This document shows, one piece after another, positions 22,525 to 34,615 of a stretch of DNA of 64,000 nt. A program made the translations under genes and the position numbers. Under the pieces are notes generated by a model that saw only the letters and a list, made by a program, of their open reading frames with translations, made no database searches and was not told the DNA's origin. Origin of the DNA: Colias croceus (lineage: Eukaryota; Arthropoda; Insecta; Lepidoptera; Pieridae); assembly GCF_905220415.1 (NCBI RefSeq), contig NC_059538.1, positions 9,176,001-9,240,000 on the forward strand, given 5' to 3'. The stretch's first letter is position 1. Each line of letters opens with the position of its first letter.

Positions 22525-25500
22525 TTATATCATAAGTATATAATTGTTATTGTCATAAAGTTTAATTTTAATAACCTCAGCCGCTAATTTATGTAAAACT
22601 TGCGACATAGCTGGTCCAGTCTCAGCGACCATCTTTCGAAAGTAGCCTTTTCTGTTCTGTAGCAGGACATATGGATGGTCGTATTCTACCAAACGACCAG
22701 CGTCCAATACCAGAATCTATTTGATATAAAACAAATGAAGAATAAACCTTATGATAACGACGCCGGTAATTATCATATCTATCATAGTAATACAGCCATA
22801 CGGGATCATTTATCATTAGTTAGGTATTATTGATAAATTGGTCGAGTTATTAGGAAAAAATAGTATAGACTCCATACCTACGTAATACAGCTAAACTACT
22901 CTAGTTAAACCTTCGCACGTCCTACGCACGTTATTCGCGCGTAACTAAATCTGTATTTTATAGTAGGACGCGTGAGAGATTTTTAAAAGTTTTACTAAAC
23001 ATACTGCACTACTTCTAATCTCATGAATCATATATTTCAATATACGTATGTGAGCTCTTTGGCTACGTACTTTATCCGAATCAATTACAGTATTAAGGCG
23101 ATGTGCTACAGTGAGCACAGTGCACAGTTTGAAATGTTCCCTAATAGCAGTCTGTATGAGTGCATCAGTTTGTGCATCCACGTTGGCTGTGGCTTCATCC
23201 AGTAGCAGTATCTTATCGTTGTTCACTATAGCTCTAGCTAGGCATACTAGCTGTCGTTCGCCAACACTAAAGTTCGATCCACAGTCCGATACTTGCTTGT
23301 ATAGGGCATCTGTGGATTGATAAATTAATTCTTGGTAAGAAAAATCAAGTAAGATTTATAATGGCACGTGCGACAATGGTGGTATGATGATCTTAAATAT
23401 TTATTAACTAAGGCTATTGACATGCTAATGCTTTGCTGTATTCAATGATTTAAATGTTCTAGCCTACATTAATTAAAAGAGAAGTTTTATTTCAACTATG
23501 TTTACCGACATCATCTTCTGTTATGAGTTCCACATCGTTTAGAGCTCTAAGTAACGCCTCGTCGGAATATTCGTTAAAAGGATCCAGATTTTTCCGTAAA
23601 GTTCCACTAAATAACACTGGTTCCTTCGGACAGATTTTATATTAAAAGTAAGGCTCATACATATATGGGGTTATACTAAAAATGGTATAAAATTAATTGA
23701 AAATGTTGACCTGTGGTATAATGGATATTTTTTGCCTTAAAGACTCCAATTTAATCGAAGATATGTCGATTCCATCTATGGTTACAATGCCTTCAATATA
23801 GGCTAATCGAAACAATGCTTGGATTATCGAGGATTTGCCTGCCCCAGTCCTTCCAACGATGCCTATCTGTAAAACAAGTTTAGTAAGGAATACGGAAAAG
23901 GTAACTAATTACTAAATTTTTATTTTTACAACACCATTTGACACATTCCTTTTTATAGGAATAGATCTGCTTGAATTCAATTTAAATTTAAGTTGATCTA
24001 TAAAAATTTTACCTTTTCTCGAGGCAAGACATTGAACTGCAGGCCATGTAATACCGGTGATCCCTGGGGATTATATTTCAGACTAAGATCATTGAAGTAA
24101 ATGGCACCTTCTGTTGGCCAGCCTTCCGGTGGTACTTTATCTGGAGACTGAATTTTATTATGGTGAGTATACTGTATCTTCTTTGGACATTTTGCTAATG
24201 AATGATATAAAATAATATATATAAATCTCGTGTCACAATGTTTGTCCTCAATGGACTCCTAAACCACTTAAGCGATTATAATAAAATTCGCACACCATGT
24301 GCAGTTTGATCCAACTTGAGAGATAGGATAGGTTTTATCCCGGAAATCCCACGGGAAAGGGAACTATGCGGGGTTTTCTCTGAAAACGCGGGCGAAGCCG
24401 CGGGCGGAAAGCTAGTAATATTATAAATATTAAAAGAGATTATTACGCCCATCAAAGTAGATTCCTTCGGTAATCTAGTGTATTCTACGACTCTTTCTAC
24501 GCTTGTCATCTGATTTTCCATCTCCGCAGACTGTCGCATTCCCCATTGAAAAATTCCAGTCAGTGATATCGACTGAGTTATAATTAGACCAACGATGCTT
24601 CCTTCTATATCTAAAAAGTATATTTTTTATTACAATAAGCATTATGTACTTTGAAATTATGTGCCGTTAATAGACTAACTTACCGGTTTTCATTAAACAG
24701 CTAAATGTGACGCAGATAATGAAAAGCAGGCAAATCAGATCCAAAAAGTACCCAAATGCGCGACTACAGGTGATGAAGAGATACCAGGCAGAACTGTGCA
24801 AGTCTTGATGGCGATCAAATTCTTGGGCTAGCAGCATCTCAGCACCAAATGCACGAATTGTTGGTAAACCAAGAACTGTCGCGTTAACATGGCTAAAGAC
24901 TGGGCTTCGGGCTGTGACATATTTTTGGGTAAGTATGTAGTATTTAGTAGTATATTTAACTTATTAACACTATTATATTTTTAAGCTATGTACTTACTTA
25001 TTCCTTCCAGCCTTTTAATTGCGCCAGTTGTTCGCACGTATATCAAGCGAAAGATATAAAATATTATTAACGTTGTGGCTATTGGTATTAAGAGTGTTAT
25101 CTCTGTTACCAGTATAACGAAAATTACTCCTAGTAGGTTTAATAATATCTGAAATTGAGTATTAGTGGTAATATTTTAACTTTATGAATTCATCAAATCT
25201 ACAAAAAACTCAAATGTTATCACTTGAAAACAATCAAGCATAGCTTGAGGCAATAGCTCATCTACTGCACCCATGTCTTTACTGAAACGGTTCAAAATTC
25301 TTCCCGAGGGATTTGAATGGAAGAAACTCATCGGAGAGAGTGAAATACATTCGAACATTTTGTCGTGTAGCCTGCAAAGATAATGAAGAAAACCATTATT
25401 ATTTTCTCTTCGCCTGTTTGAAATCATTATTTTACTTTGTAAAAGACATACTTAATTGAAGATTTCATGCAGAGGGAAAAGAACAAAAACGCTCGTATAA

Positions 25501-28500
25501 GTGCAACAATAACGGTTGCTACGGTTATAATACCAAAGATCGTAACAAAATCTCTTCGCCTTAGGCCGTATTGCGACCATAATAAATTGTCCATTGTTGC
25601 ATCTCCTGTTAGGTGATCTTCAGCATTGCTCCTAAAACAATTATTATATTGTAATCTAAATATTTAGCTTTATATCTTTGAGACAATGACCATAAACCAC
25701 GAACCATTTACTTATCCAATAATCGCTAGCACTTGCGAAAAACTGAGCCAAAATAAACATAAAAGCAACAAGTAGGAAGTATGGGAACGCGACATCCGCT
25801 AAGAAGTACTCTCTATAAATGGACCCTTGTACACGACCGATGGTCTGCTCTTCCACTTCAGGTTTTTGGTCCTACATAATGTGATAATTAAAAATAATTT
25901 AAATCCTTTTATGTTTTAAATAAGGAAGCTTTAACGTTTTCATTGCTCAAATAAATACAGTAGGTAATGAAATTAACTTACTGCAGAATCGAACATTAAA
26001 GACCAGTGAGACCAATGAGAACGCTTAGTACTCAAAAAGCTAGCAGTGCTTTGCACAGAAGAAGTCATATTTTCATCTTCTCGTACTTCGCGAACTTTGT
26101 CTTGCATCATTTGAATAATTTCTAATTCTTGATCCTTAAAAAAGACACATTCTTATTATTAATTGGTTTTTCAGATATAATCACTTGTCCATATACTAAC
26201 ATTCAGATCATTAAATTCTCCTTCTGCAAGAACTCCACCATTATCCATGATAACTATACGATCAGCATGTTTTATGAATTGCAATTGATGTGTAACTAAC
26301 ACGACTGTTTTCCTTTCCAAATATCTACAATTTTAATTCGTAAGGATACGATAGCGCTTTTGTTATTCATTTCCTGTGCCTAAGTGGTCACAACAGATGG
26401 GCTGTTTTTGCATACCTTTTTATACAATTTTCAAAAATGTGTCTAGCAACTTGAGTATCCACGGCAGATAGCGGATCATCTAGTAAGTAAATATCAGCCT
26501 GAAATAATTAAACTTTGCTGATCATCTGATTTTTATAAATATAACATAGCCCAATAAGTAAATGCTGCAATATTTACCTCTTTATAAATGGCTCTTGCTA
26601 GATTAATCCTTGCCCTCTGTCCACCGCTTAATGAGACTCCCCTTTCACCGACGATAGTTTTGTCACCATGAGGGAACAATGATATATCTCTTTCCAATGC
26701 ACAAACTTTGCAAACTTCCATGTAACGAGCTTTTTCAAATGGTTGTCCAAACAAAATATTTTGACGAACCGACCCTATATTACAATTTTAATATTTTACA
26801 TTTTATTTGCAAATCCAAAAGCGGAGATGGACAATTATGTTATTGACATGTAACTCACCTACAAAAAGCCATGGGTTCTGACATGCGTAGCTTACGCTCC
26901 CAGAAACTTCCACTAAACCACTCGAGCAAGGCAATTCGCTGAGTATCATGTGTAACAAAGTGGATTTTCCCGCACCAACGGATCCAATTATTATCGTTAA
27001 TGTTCCAGAATATATCTGCAATTTCGTACTTTTAACGAATTAAAATATAAACGACTATCTCTAGTTATAATAACATCACCTACGTTCAAATTTATGTTTG
27101 TGACGTCATCGATTTCTGATGATTTAATCCAACGGCTATAAGCTTCTTCAAATTTGATCACTATTTCTTCTTTGTTTGTGTCTGTAAGTAAGTAATATAA
27201 TTTTATTAACAAGTATATTTCAGGGCCTGTTTGTTAAATACAGGGTGGCTCTGAAATACGTTGACAACTTATTTTACGATTTATTTTATTTTTCTTTTAC
27301 ACAGTATAACGGTGACTACTAAATAATAAAAATACAGTATTATTTTAATGTAAATATCTTTTTATTTTCAAAATATACAAAGACTTAAACGTTTTCTGAA
27401 GTTTTCGACGATTTTCCGTACCTCCTCTTCAGATATTTTGTCCCACTCACGAGTAAGTGTTCCCTTCAGCGCGTCTACACTTCTGTGTGATGTTGCACAG
27501 GCCTTCGCCTCTAGAATTGACCATACGCTGAAATCCATTCGATTAAGGTCTGATGAAAATGGAGGCCATTCCTTGGAACTTATGAACTCTGGGAAATGGT
27601 CCATACATCACTACTGCACATTTGAGGCCCTGTGAGATGCAGCAGAGTCATGTTGAAAAGTCCACGGTTGGTCACCGAAGTGCTACTGGCTCCAAGGAAG
27701 AACTACACTCTCTAAAATATCGCGTCGGTATATTTCTTGATTCATTTTCACACCTTTTTTTACGAAAACGAGAGGAATTTGCCTGTTGAGCAAATGCCAC
27801 GCCAAACCATGACTGAATCCGGTCTTTTCCGATGGGGGATAATTGCTGTGGCTCCAGGGCGACTAGAAGAGTAAACTTTATCGTTTTGGCGGTTATGAGA
27901 CTGTTCAATCTGAAAATTTTTTTCATCGGTGAAAAAAATATTTTTCCACGCTTCACCAGCGGAGCGCGCTTTCAGTAAGCGACATCTTTCAAGGCGTATT
28001 TTTTTATCTTTATCATCCAACCGCTGCGCTTTTCGAAGCTTGTATGCTGTTGACTTGAGCTCATTTTTAACAACTCGTTGTAACGTTGAATGACTTACAC
28101 CTAAATCTCGAGCCATTTTTCTTACCTTGGCTTGTGAATTGCGGGTCTATCTTTGTTTGGCGATATGTCGAAGCCTAGGCGTCTTTACAGTTCTTTTTCT
28201 GCCTCTTTCCAGACAGTCACCAAGATGGCCAAGCTCATCTTAGTGTTTAATAGCAGAAGAAACTAACTGCCGACTGATACTGAGAAGTCACACTATCGCG
28301 CACTGCCGCTTACCAGCCTCATATAAGGATATTATTGCACCTCGTTGAGCAGACATAGTAAAAAATGACTAATTTTTAATTTATTCTCTTCACAAATAAC
28401 GTTAAGTTGGCGCCAAAACATGTGAAAATAATAATTAAAAAACAAAAGCAACGCAGCATGTCCCATTTTTGAAATTTATTATTTTGAAATTATACAAATA

Positions 28501-31500
28501 ACAAAGTTATAATGTTTTCCTCACTTACTTTAGTTACACTTACCTTTTGGTTTATCTCTTGCCTTTGATGTACTTGGTTCAGTTTTTTGTGGCTTTTGTG
28601 GACGTTTTCTTATAGGTTTTACAGGATCAACTAATAAAAAAGAAATGCTTAAATGCATTCAAGGCTATTTTGAATGACATAAAAAAAGTAATAATATTAG
28701 TGGTATTACTTGATATCGTGACACGTCTTTTGTTCTTTTTCTTACTCTCTGCCCTCGCTGAATCGATTGTTTGGGTTTTTGGTGGAAAGCGACACTCTTC
28801 GCTCAATAGATAATCGTTAATTCTTTGTATAGCAACTATCATTTCGGCAACCTGAATTAACAATGATTCCGTGAATATAGTCCGTATTTCTTGCAAACCC
28901 ATTCCATGTTTTCGATCATTTTGGGTGTCTTTTTATTTAGCTAACGTATAGTTAATTCAATGTAGGTACGTACGTAATAATATTATGAGATCATTTTTAT
29001 TTAAAAATTTTAAATACGAAAGTTATTCAGGATTTTTTAAATGTTAAGACCAGTTGCAGAAAAAAATGAAAAAATGATGATCATCTTAAATTCAATTGAG
29101 AATTATTTCAATGAATAAATTAATTACATGCCCAACAGCTTGCGGGAAGAAGAGTGTCATCGTTTGTTTCATGATGTTATAGTAGCATGTGAGGAAAAAT
29201 ACATTTTCCACAGTAATTCTGTTAACGTAAGTCACGTAGAGCAAGACGGTTATAAAGATACTGAACCGTGCCGTGAACATGATGAAAGACATGATTACAC
29301 CACGTATGTACGACGTCATTTTAATAAAGTAAATTTCTCGGCTGAAACAGGAAAATATATTGCATCAATAGGGATCGGAAATTAAAGGTAGTAAATATAA
29401 ATTGATTGGTTTTGACATATTTTTAAACAACTAAGTAATAGTTTAAAATTATATTTATAATCGTAAGGAATATGTATGTAGGTACCGACTCTACATGCTA
29501 ACTCTACATACAAAAAAAAAAAACTCGTATGCCTACCGTCTTACTGCGTCTATGATTTTTCTAAAAGGTTGTTCCCAAGTATACATTTTTATCACTTCCA
29601 TACCGATTACTATTTCCTCCATAAGCCTTACTCTCTCATCGGATTTAATGGCAGTACTTCGTCTATAGTATGCAGTTCGAGTACCCAGGAAAACTGGATT
29701 GTAGAGAGATGGATTATTACTACATTTTAAATTTTAATCCATATACGACTCCGCTTTTAACTGTATTTTCTTTCTAACATTTCAATCGCGAGTTATTTAA
29801 ATGAAGTTCTTACTTTGAAAAGGGACCACAGCAAAAACTACGATAGCTCCATACACAGCTGACATACCAATTTCCCGATAAAGATAAATCGTCATAAACT
29901 GAAACCAGATAAGCCGACTTTTATGTTTTCATTCAATATTAATAATAATATAAAAATTCAGTGAAAAAAAAATGAAACGTTACAATAGTCTCTAGTGGTC
30001 CAATCCATAGATAGTGAACAAATAGGGGTCCTGTATCGAATCTATTGACATCATTAGCCAAAAGGTTTACAACGAGACCCCCTCGGGTTTCTGACATAGC
30101 TTGGAGACTAACTTTTAATGCCTGAAAATGTTCACTTCTTATTTTTCTAGTTTGAAAGAAATGTCTTATATTGTTTTAACTACTAAAGCAATTTAGATAT
30201 GAAGTTCAAAAGCATTATTTATTGAAATACTAATATATCATGAGTCCCATACGCATTAGTTTAATAAAAAATAGCATATATTGACATGACTCTACTTTTG
30301 CTGCCCACTTTTTTACAAGTCCATAATCATACAGTTTTCAAACAATTAAATTGCACATTAGCATTTGTAAAGTGTATTCAAGCAATTGTTGCATTCTTAA
30401 CGACAATTTCATTTGAATTTCTACCTTTCTATAAATGAGACTGCAGATCCCCACACGCATTTTCATACCCAAGTGCATAACTCCCATCATAAAGGGATGC
30501 TGCACCATCACGTTCATCATGCTACAGAACACTACGCCAAATGCAAAGAATACGGCTTCTCCCCAAGACACACCACTGCTCATATCATAATATGAGTATA
30601 GACGTGACAAATACGCTGAGTCGGCTCTAGAACGAAACGTGACTATATGCTACAATAGCACATTTTATCATTGACCCAGTGACCAACTATTTTTCTAAAG
30701 TAAATATAATCAATAAATAATTATCAAGTTAAAAGATAATGTTGAAAACTTACGTTGTATTAAAAAGATCTTGTGCGGGACTGTAGTATCTCAGCAATAG
30801 GCCCAGAAACAATGGTTGCTGCAATCTTATAAAATAGGTTTAAAAAATAGTACTTAAATGATATTCGAAACCCTTGTGATCAACGCACCTTTAGCTTTGT
30901 ACAAATAGGTACATATAAAGCCTATTAAACTGAAGAAGACTGACTTACTTTTTTGGTTTCTCTTATGATTTAGATAGTTACTAACTATAATAGTCACCAG
31001 CGATAATACCTTATAACAAATTCCATCGCAGCTAATATTAATCCATATAACATGAGTTCAGCGCCAAAGACCTTAATTAAAACTTTTATTAATCTAGGTT
31101 TTCTATTATCTTCCCTTTCTCTACATTGATGTACCTCTTGTTCCCATGCTTTTTGTAGTGTATCGCCTAAGAAATAGAAACAAATGACGTACATCGATGA
31201 TTAGAATGGTCAATGGGGGAATGCAGAAGTTTAGCATTGATTCTTTTTCAAGATACCACGTATGTATTCGAGATAGGCATGCCTAATGCTGTATCAGAAA
31301 TTACACGTTTTTAATCAATTGAACTTTCATTTTAACTAACCTAAAACATCAGATCTATGTTCAGGCAGAGGGGCGTACAAATCAGATTCTTTTATGTCGC
31401 GACTATATCCCAGCATAAAAGTTTCTAACGTCCATCTAAAAGATACGGATAGTTTTATTATAAATCTCTTAAAAAATGTAATTTTGATGAACATACCCAA

Positions 31501-31573
31501 AAGTTAGGATAGAGAATAGATTGGCTTTGTTTCGAGGGTTTATTTGACGTCGTTGCTTTGGACTTGTGTCCAT
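22525..31573 (-). CDS. ABC transporter subfamily C (multidrug resistance-associated protein 4-like)
   Basis: Full ABC exporter of the MRP4 type, a plasma-membrane pump for organic anions, drug conjugates and cyclic nucleotides. I assembled 28 exons totalling 4125 nt (1374 residues), all phases consistent, from 31497..31573 (MDTSPKQRRQINPRNKANLF) to 22525..22716. Other exons run from 31341..31435, 31010..31166, 30754..30825 and 30425..30626 through to 23071..23309. Layout: TMD1, NBD1 with Walker A GSVGAGKST (about 522), signature LSGGQ (612) and Walker B YLLDD (633); TMD2; NBD2 with Walker A GRTGAGKSS (1145), FSVGERQ signature (1245) and LLLDEA (1266). The TMD1-NBD1 linker (exons 10-11) is long and lysine-rich. 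Two donors (27074 side GAT|GTTATT, 25704 side AATG|GTTCGT) are weak and chosen by frame. The last 16 residues are read from unspliced sequence. Catalytic motifs are intact. Confidence 0.92.
24212..24418. repeat. Lepidopteran interspersed repeat D, copy 2 (ABCC intron 23)
   Basis: Same family as 11889-12095: CACTTAAGCGATTATAATAA, GGATAGGTTTTATCCC, CCCACGGGAAAGGGAACTAT, ending GCGGGCGGAAAGCTAGTAAT. It lies in the intron about 28 bp from the donor of the exon at 24447-24610. Confidence 0.75.
27240..28490 (-). mobile_element. Degenerate mariner transposon in ABCC intron 11
   Basis: The left end TA-CAGGGTGGCTCTGAAATAC looks like a mariner terminus; a matching right terminus is not obvious, so the right limit is approximate. 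It contains a broken transposase gene on the minus strand (27371-28356). The element sits between ABCC exons at 27075-27181 and 28544-28630, in the same orientation as the host gene. Confidence 0.75.
27371..28356 (-). pseudogene. Mariner/Tc1 transposase pseudogene
   Basis: Reads MSAQRGAIISLYEAGKRQCA from 28356, then breaks. MARDLGVSHSTLQRVVKNEL (helix-turn-helix) follows from 28116, then FTDEKNFQIEQ with the first catalytic Asp and SVMVWRGICSTGK. Frame changes separate this from WPPFSSDLNRMDFSVWSILE with the last Asp, ending near 27371. Several stops and frameshifts make it inactive. The spacing and the SVWSILE block fit mariner-type DD..D transposases. Confidence 0.85.
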
Positions 31574-32095
31574 GTTAATTGAAATATGTTACATCAACGC
31601 GATCACTGCGTTTATTGTTATCGTACCAATAATTATAATTTGAGCTGTAAATCTCGTAGGCCGTGGTTAGAGATTTCTTTGGATATTGTTTTGCACATTG
31701 AGAGTTTGTGGGCACCTTAACTTATGTGAATATTTAAAGTTCATTACGTTAAAGTTTTAAACAACAAATCTTTGTTCGTTCGCTGTAATTAATTTTTCTT
31801 ATAGTACCTACCTATTATATAAATATTCAGATTGCACTTTCTTGAAATATGAATCGTTGGGCGTTTTACGACTTGTAAAACGCGAAGTTTAAATAATAAT
31901 CGATGATAATACCGTAGTATATTATTATTGGTCTGTGATAATACTACATAGAGTCACAGATAGAGTTTAGTCGTAGAATTATTCTATTAGTATGAGGTAA
32001 TTTCATATTCTAAGTATTTCATCAACTTTCTAGTTTCTATATAAAAGGACACTTACGTACCTATATACTGTTTGCAAAATTTTTTTTTAAATAAA
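31574..32095. promoter_or_regulatory. Divergent promoter region ABCC / secreted protein
   Basis: 522 bp between divergent start codons. On the plus strand a clear TATA box (TATATAAAAGG, 32038-32048) lies 58 bp before the ATG of the secreted protein gene. No TATA is evident for the ABCC side. Confidence 0.65.
32038..32048 (+). promoter_or_regulatory. TATA box, promoter 1 of the secreted protein gene
   Basis: TATATAAAAGG, 58 bp upstream of the ATG at 32096. Strong TATA boxes are uncommon at the housekeeping genes in this window, which suggests tissue- or stage-specific transcription here. Confidence 0.7.
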
Positions 32096-33870
32096 ATGTT
32101 CCGTCTATTGATATTATTTGTTTTCGTTGGAGTGAGCGATGTAAGTAATACAAATAAATAAATTGTTACATGAAATGGGTTGATAATATGTTTTCGTAGC
32201 AAAAATTTAAGTGAAATAACGTTGCAGATCATCAGCTCTTTTCTTGTCCATGAGGGATATATTATTATCTTCCTTATGTCCGATAGATTCAAGATTTACC
32301 TGTTACCTACTCATATAATAAGTAAAGACCATGACCTGATCAGACGTTATTCAAGATCATGATCATCTTTAATAATAGTTGACAAGGGAATTTGACTAGG
32401 TACCTTATATGTATTATATCTGTCTGGGGGTTTCAAAAAATCTTTTATTTTATAAAGAAGCTTTTTGCACGCAAAATGTGTTTAACGTTAATGTTGATAA
32501 GATGAGGATGAAGTATTAGAAGATTTAATTTTTGTTATGTATTTAGGTGTGCTGTGCTCAAAGATATTGCAGTGCTCGTATCAGATCAGCAATGCCTACA
32601 GCGACGTATACCACTGCTCCCAACGAAGTTACTCCTCCGTTTCGAGGGAAGGATATTGAAATTATAGAAATGGTATGTAACAATTCATAATTCAATACAT
32701 TAAAAAATACTGGATGAAATTACACGAGTGTGACGAGTAGGTATGTACCTATGTGATATGGTTTTAAGTCACGTCACGTCATTTGCACTTTGGTTATGAC
32801 TTTGTTTTTTTTCGACACCACTAGCATGGTTGTGACTTTGGATTTGGAGTCATCGTATCAAACTGAACATGATGATGTTTTATTTAAAATATCACAAACA
32901 AATACACTAAAACTTCAATGTAATTAAACATGTTGTGTAACACTAATAGAACAATGTAAATAATTACGTGACATATTTTTGTTTGTGTTTAATTTCTCTA
33001 GATAATTAAGAAATTTCATGGAATCCTTAACGAAATAAGCATTTTACTTTCAATGGGAAGATTTCGAAATAATGTTTTTAACCCATATATAAGAAATGAT
33101 TTTTCATTTTATTTTATGTTTGAAAGCAAAAATGGGTCATTCAGTAGACACTATGTTCGTATGTCTGCTCGTCGTCACCATGATGGCTGTAAGGATAAAC
33201 TTGTATTTTTTTATATTTTATTTATTTTATAATCTCAGCCGTCGCCGTCTTTTTGTCAGATAATATCGACAGCTTAAAAACAGTTCGTAATACCATCACG
33301 TGATCGGTGCTGGTAGCTCCAATAAAGATTATAAATCGTGTCCCAAATTTAAAGACACTTATATTTTAATAAATGAAACGACTCCACCTGAACATTATAA
33401 CATAATATTTCATAAGCTTATATTACTACTTTCAGATTTCTAGCACGGAGAGTTTCGGAACATATCGTCCTATGCCATCTGGAAATCATCAAGAACAATG
33501 TCCTTCATCAATTGAAGAAATTAAAACGTTATTAAATTTGGCGCGTATTCTGGAAGAACAAGAAAAACCAAAACCTGCCCCGTTTAACCCTGAAGAATTG
33601 ATAATGAAATTGGTCAATGCTTTGGTAGTGACTTCGACTCAAAATAGATGCCCTTCTGATTATGGTCATGGCGGCAGAGGCACGACGGGAGGATCTCATG
33701 GTGCTTCAAGAGGTCAAAGAGATGGCTTAGTGAATCTGGACCTTCTCAATCCGAATAATCCAAACAACGTGGCTCAGCTTGACCTTGGAAGGCAAACGGT
33801 TGCCGGAATCGGTATTGGAGATAATACAAATGGGGTGGTCGGTGGTGCCCTTAAAGATCTTGTAAACTAA
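32096..33870 (+). CDS. Small secreted protein of unknown function, long form
   Basis: Three exons: 32096..32140, 32547..32672 and 33436..33870, total 606 nt, 201 residues. The first exon is a signal peptide (MFRLLILFVFVGVSD). The second has two cysteines (VCCAQRYC) and a Thr/Pro-rich stretch. The large third exon encodes a Glu/Lys-rich helix (about 75-120), a Gly-rich segment (GHGGRGTTGGSHG) and an Asn/Leu/Gly-rich tail (NLDLLNPNNPNN...GIGIGDNTNGVVGG). I do not recognise the family. The exon plan and Gly-rich tail resemble lepidopteran structural secreted proteins such as silk or eggshell components, but this is only an analogy. If exon 2 were not spliced, translation would stop 5 codons past the donor. 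AATAAA follows the stop. Confidence 0.7.
33086..33093 (+). promoter_or_regulatory. TATA box, promoter 2 of the secreted protein gene
   Basis: TATATAAG at 46 bp before the ATG at 33132, the same arrangement as promoter 1. It supports an internal, alternative promoter. Confidence 0.6.
33132..33870 (+). CDS. Small secreted protein, alternative-first-exon form
   Basis: Candidate first exon 33132..33188 encodes MGHSVDTMFVCLLVVTMMA, a second signal peptide. It ends at a GTAAGG donor in phase 0, exactly the phase needed by the shared exon 33436..33870. The product would be 163 residues and would lack the cysteine-containing exon 2. A TATA box lies 46 bp upstream. Either this is an alternative promoter of the gene above, or exons 32096-32672 belong to a separate short upstream gene and this is the proper first exon. 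Sequence alone cannot decide. Confidence 0.6.
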
Positions 33871-34615
33871 TTTTAATCAAATAAAGTGGTTCTTTAAATA
33901 AAATAAGATTTTTTTGTTTAAGTCATACTGTATCTGTGTGGACTAGCGAAGCTACTTTAAAATTATTTTTGGGGAATTTATTACCACATAATTCAATTTA
34001 AGAAATAAATAAATATGATATCTTTATATATTGTGTGTGTTTCAAGAATATGGAAAACGCCTACTCTGCCTTACTTATGAAAAATAGATGTTATCCGATT
34101 CTAAGAATAAAATTTCATGATAATTGGTCCAGCCGTTTCGGAGGAGTTTAACTTCAAACATCGGGACACGAGAATATTATACATTACATTTTTTTTTCAC
34201 AAGCAAGGCAAAATATGCCATATAAACATTAAAAAAAGCATACACTCTGAACCAATTAATAACTGAATGGAAATATGTATTATAATATAATAGTAACAAC
34301 AGTAACAATTACTAATTATTTTCTATGATTCATTAAAATCAATGCGTGAACGCGATTTTACATATTATACCATAGAGTAAACTGTCAACTGTCATTGTCA
34401 ATTGATAGACGTCAGACTTGCGTCAGACATCCTATGACGTATAAGTTCGTTGGTAATTATTGTTTGAAGTTTGAAGTACTTAATTTATTTATTTATGTTA
34501 TGTTATTTATTAATTTTAAATTAATTTTACTTCTATTAATTTACTATAAAATAGTTTGCCAAGAAATGTCCATATGTATTTCTTGTTTGAAATCTAAAAA
34601 CACGATAACGTCAAG
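33871..34615. other. Spacer between the secreted protein gene and the CEP295-like gene
   Basis: Holds the 3' end of the secreted protein gene and the promoter of the next gene. An interspersed repeat fragment lies at about 34085-34175 (CATGATAATTGGTCCAGCCG), typical of lepidopteran RTE/SINE 3' ends. Otherwise only AT-rich sequence. Confidence 0.5.

Noticed and set aside
29128..29135. Possible GC-AG splice donor after ABCC exon 9
   Set aside because: A normal GT donor (CAT|GTAATT) three bases on keeps the frame into the next exon; the GC donor does not.
29128..29385. 85-codon plus-strand ORF
   Set aside because: Antisense shadow of the ABCC exon at 29128-29341.
30413..30595. His-rich plus-strand ORF
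   Set aside because: Complement of the Met-rich membrane segment in ABCC exon 5; His codons are the reverse of Met and Val codons.
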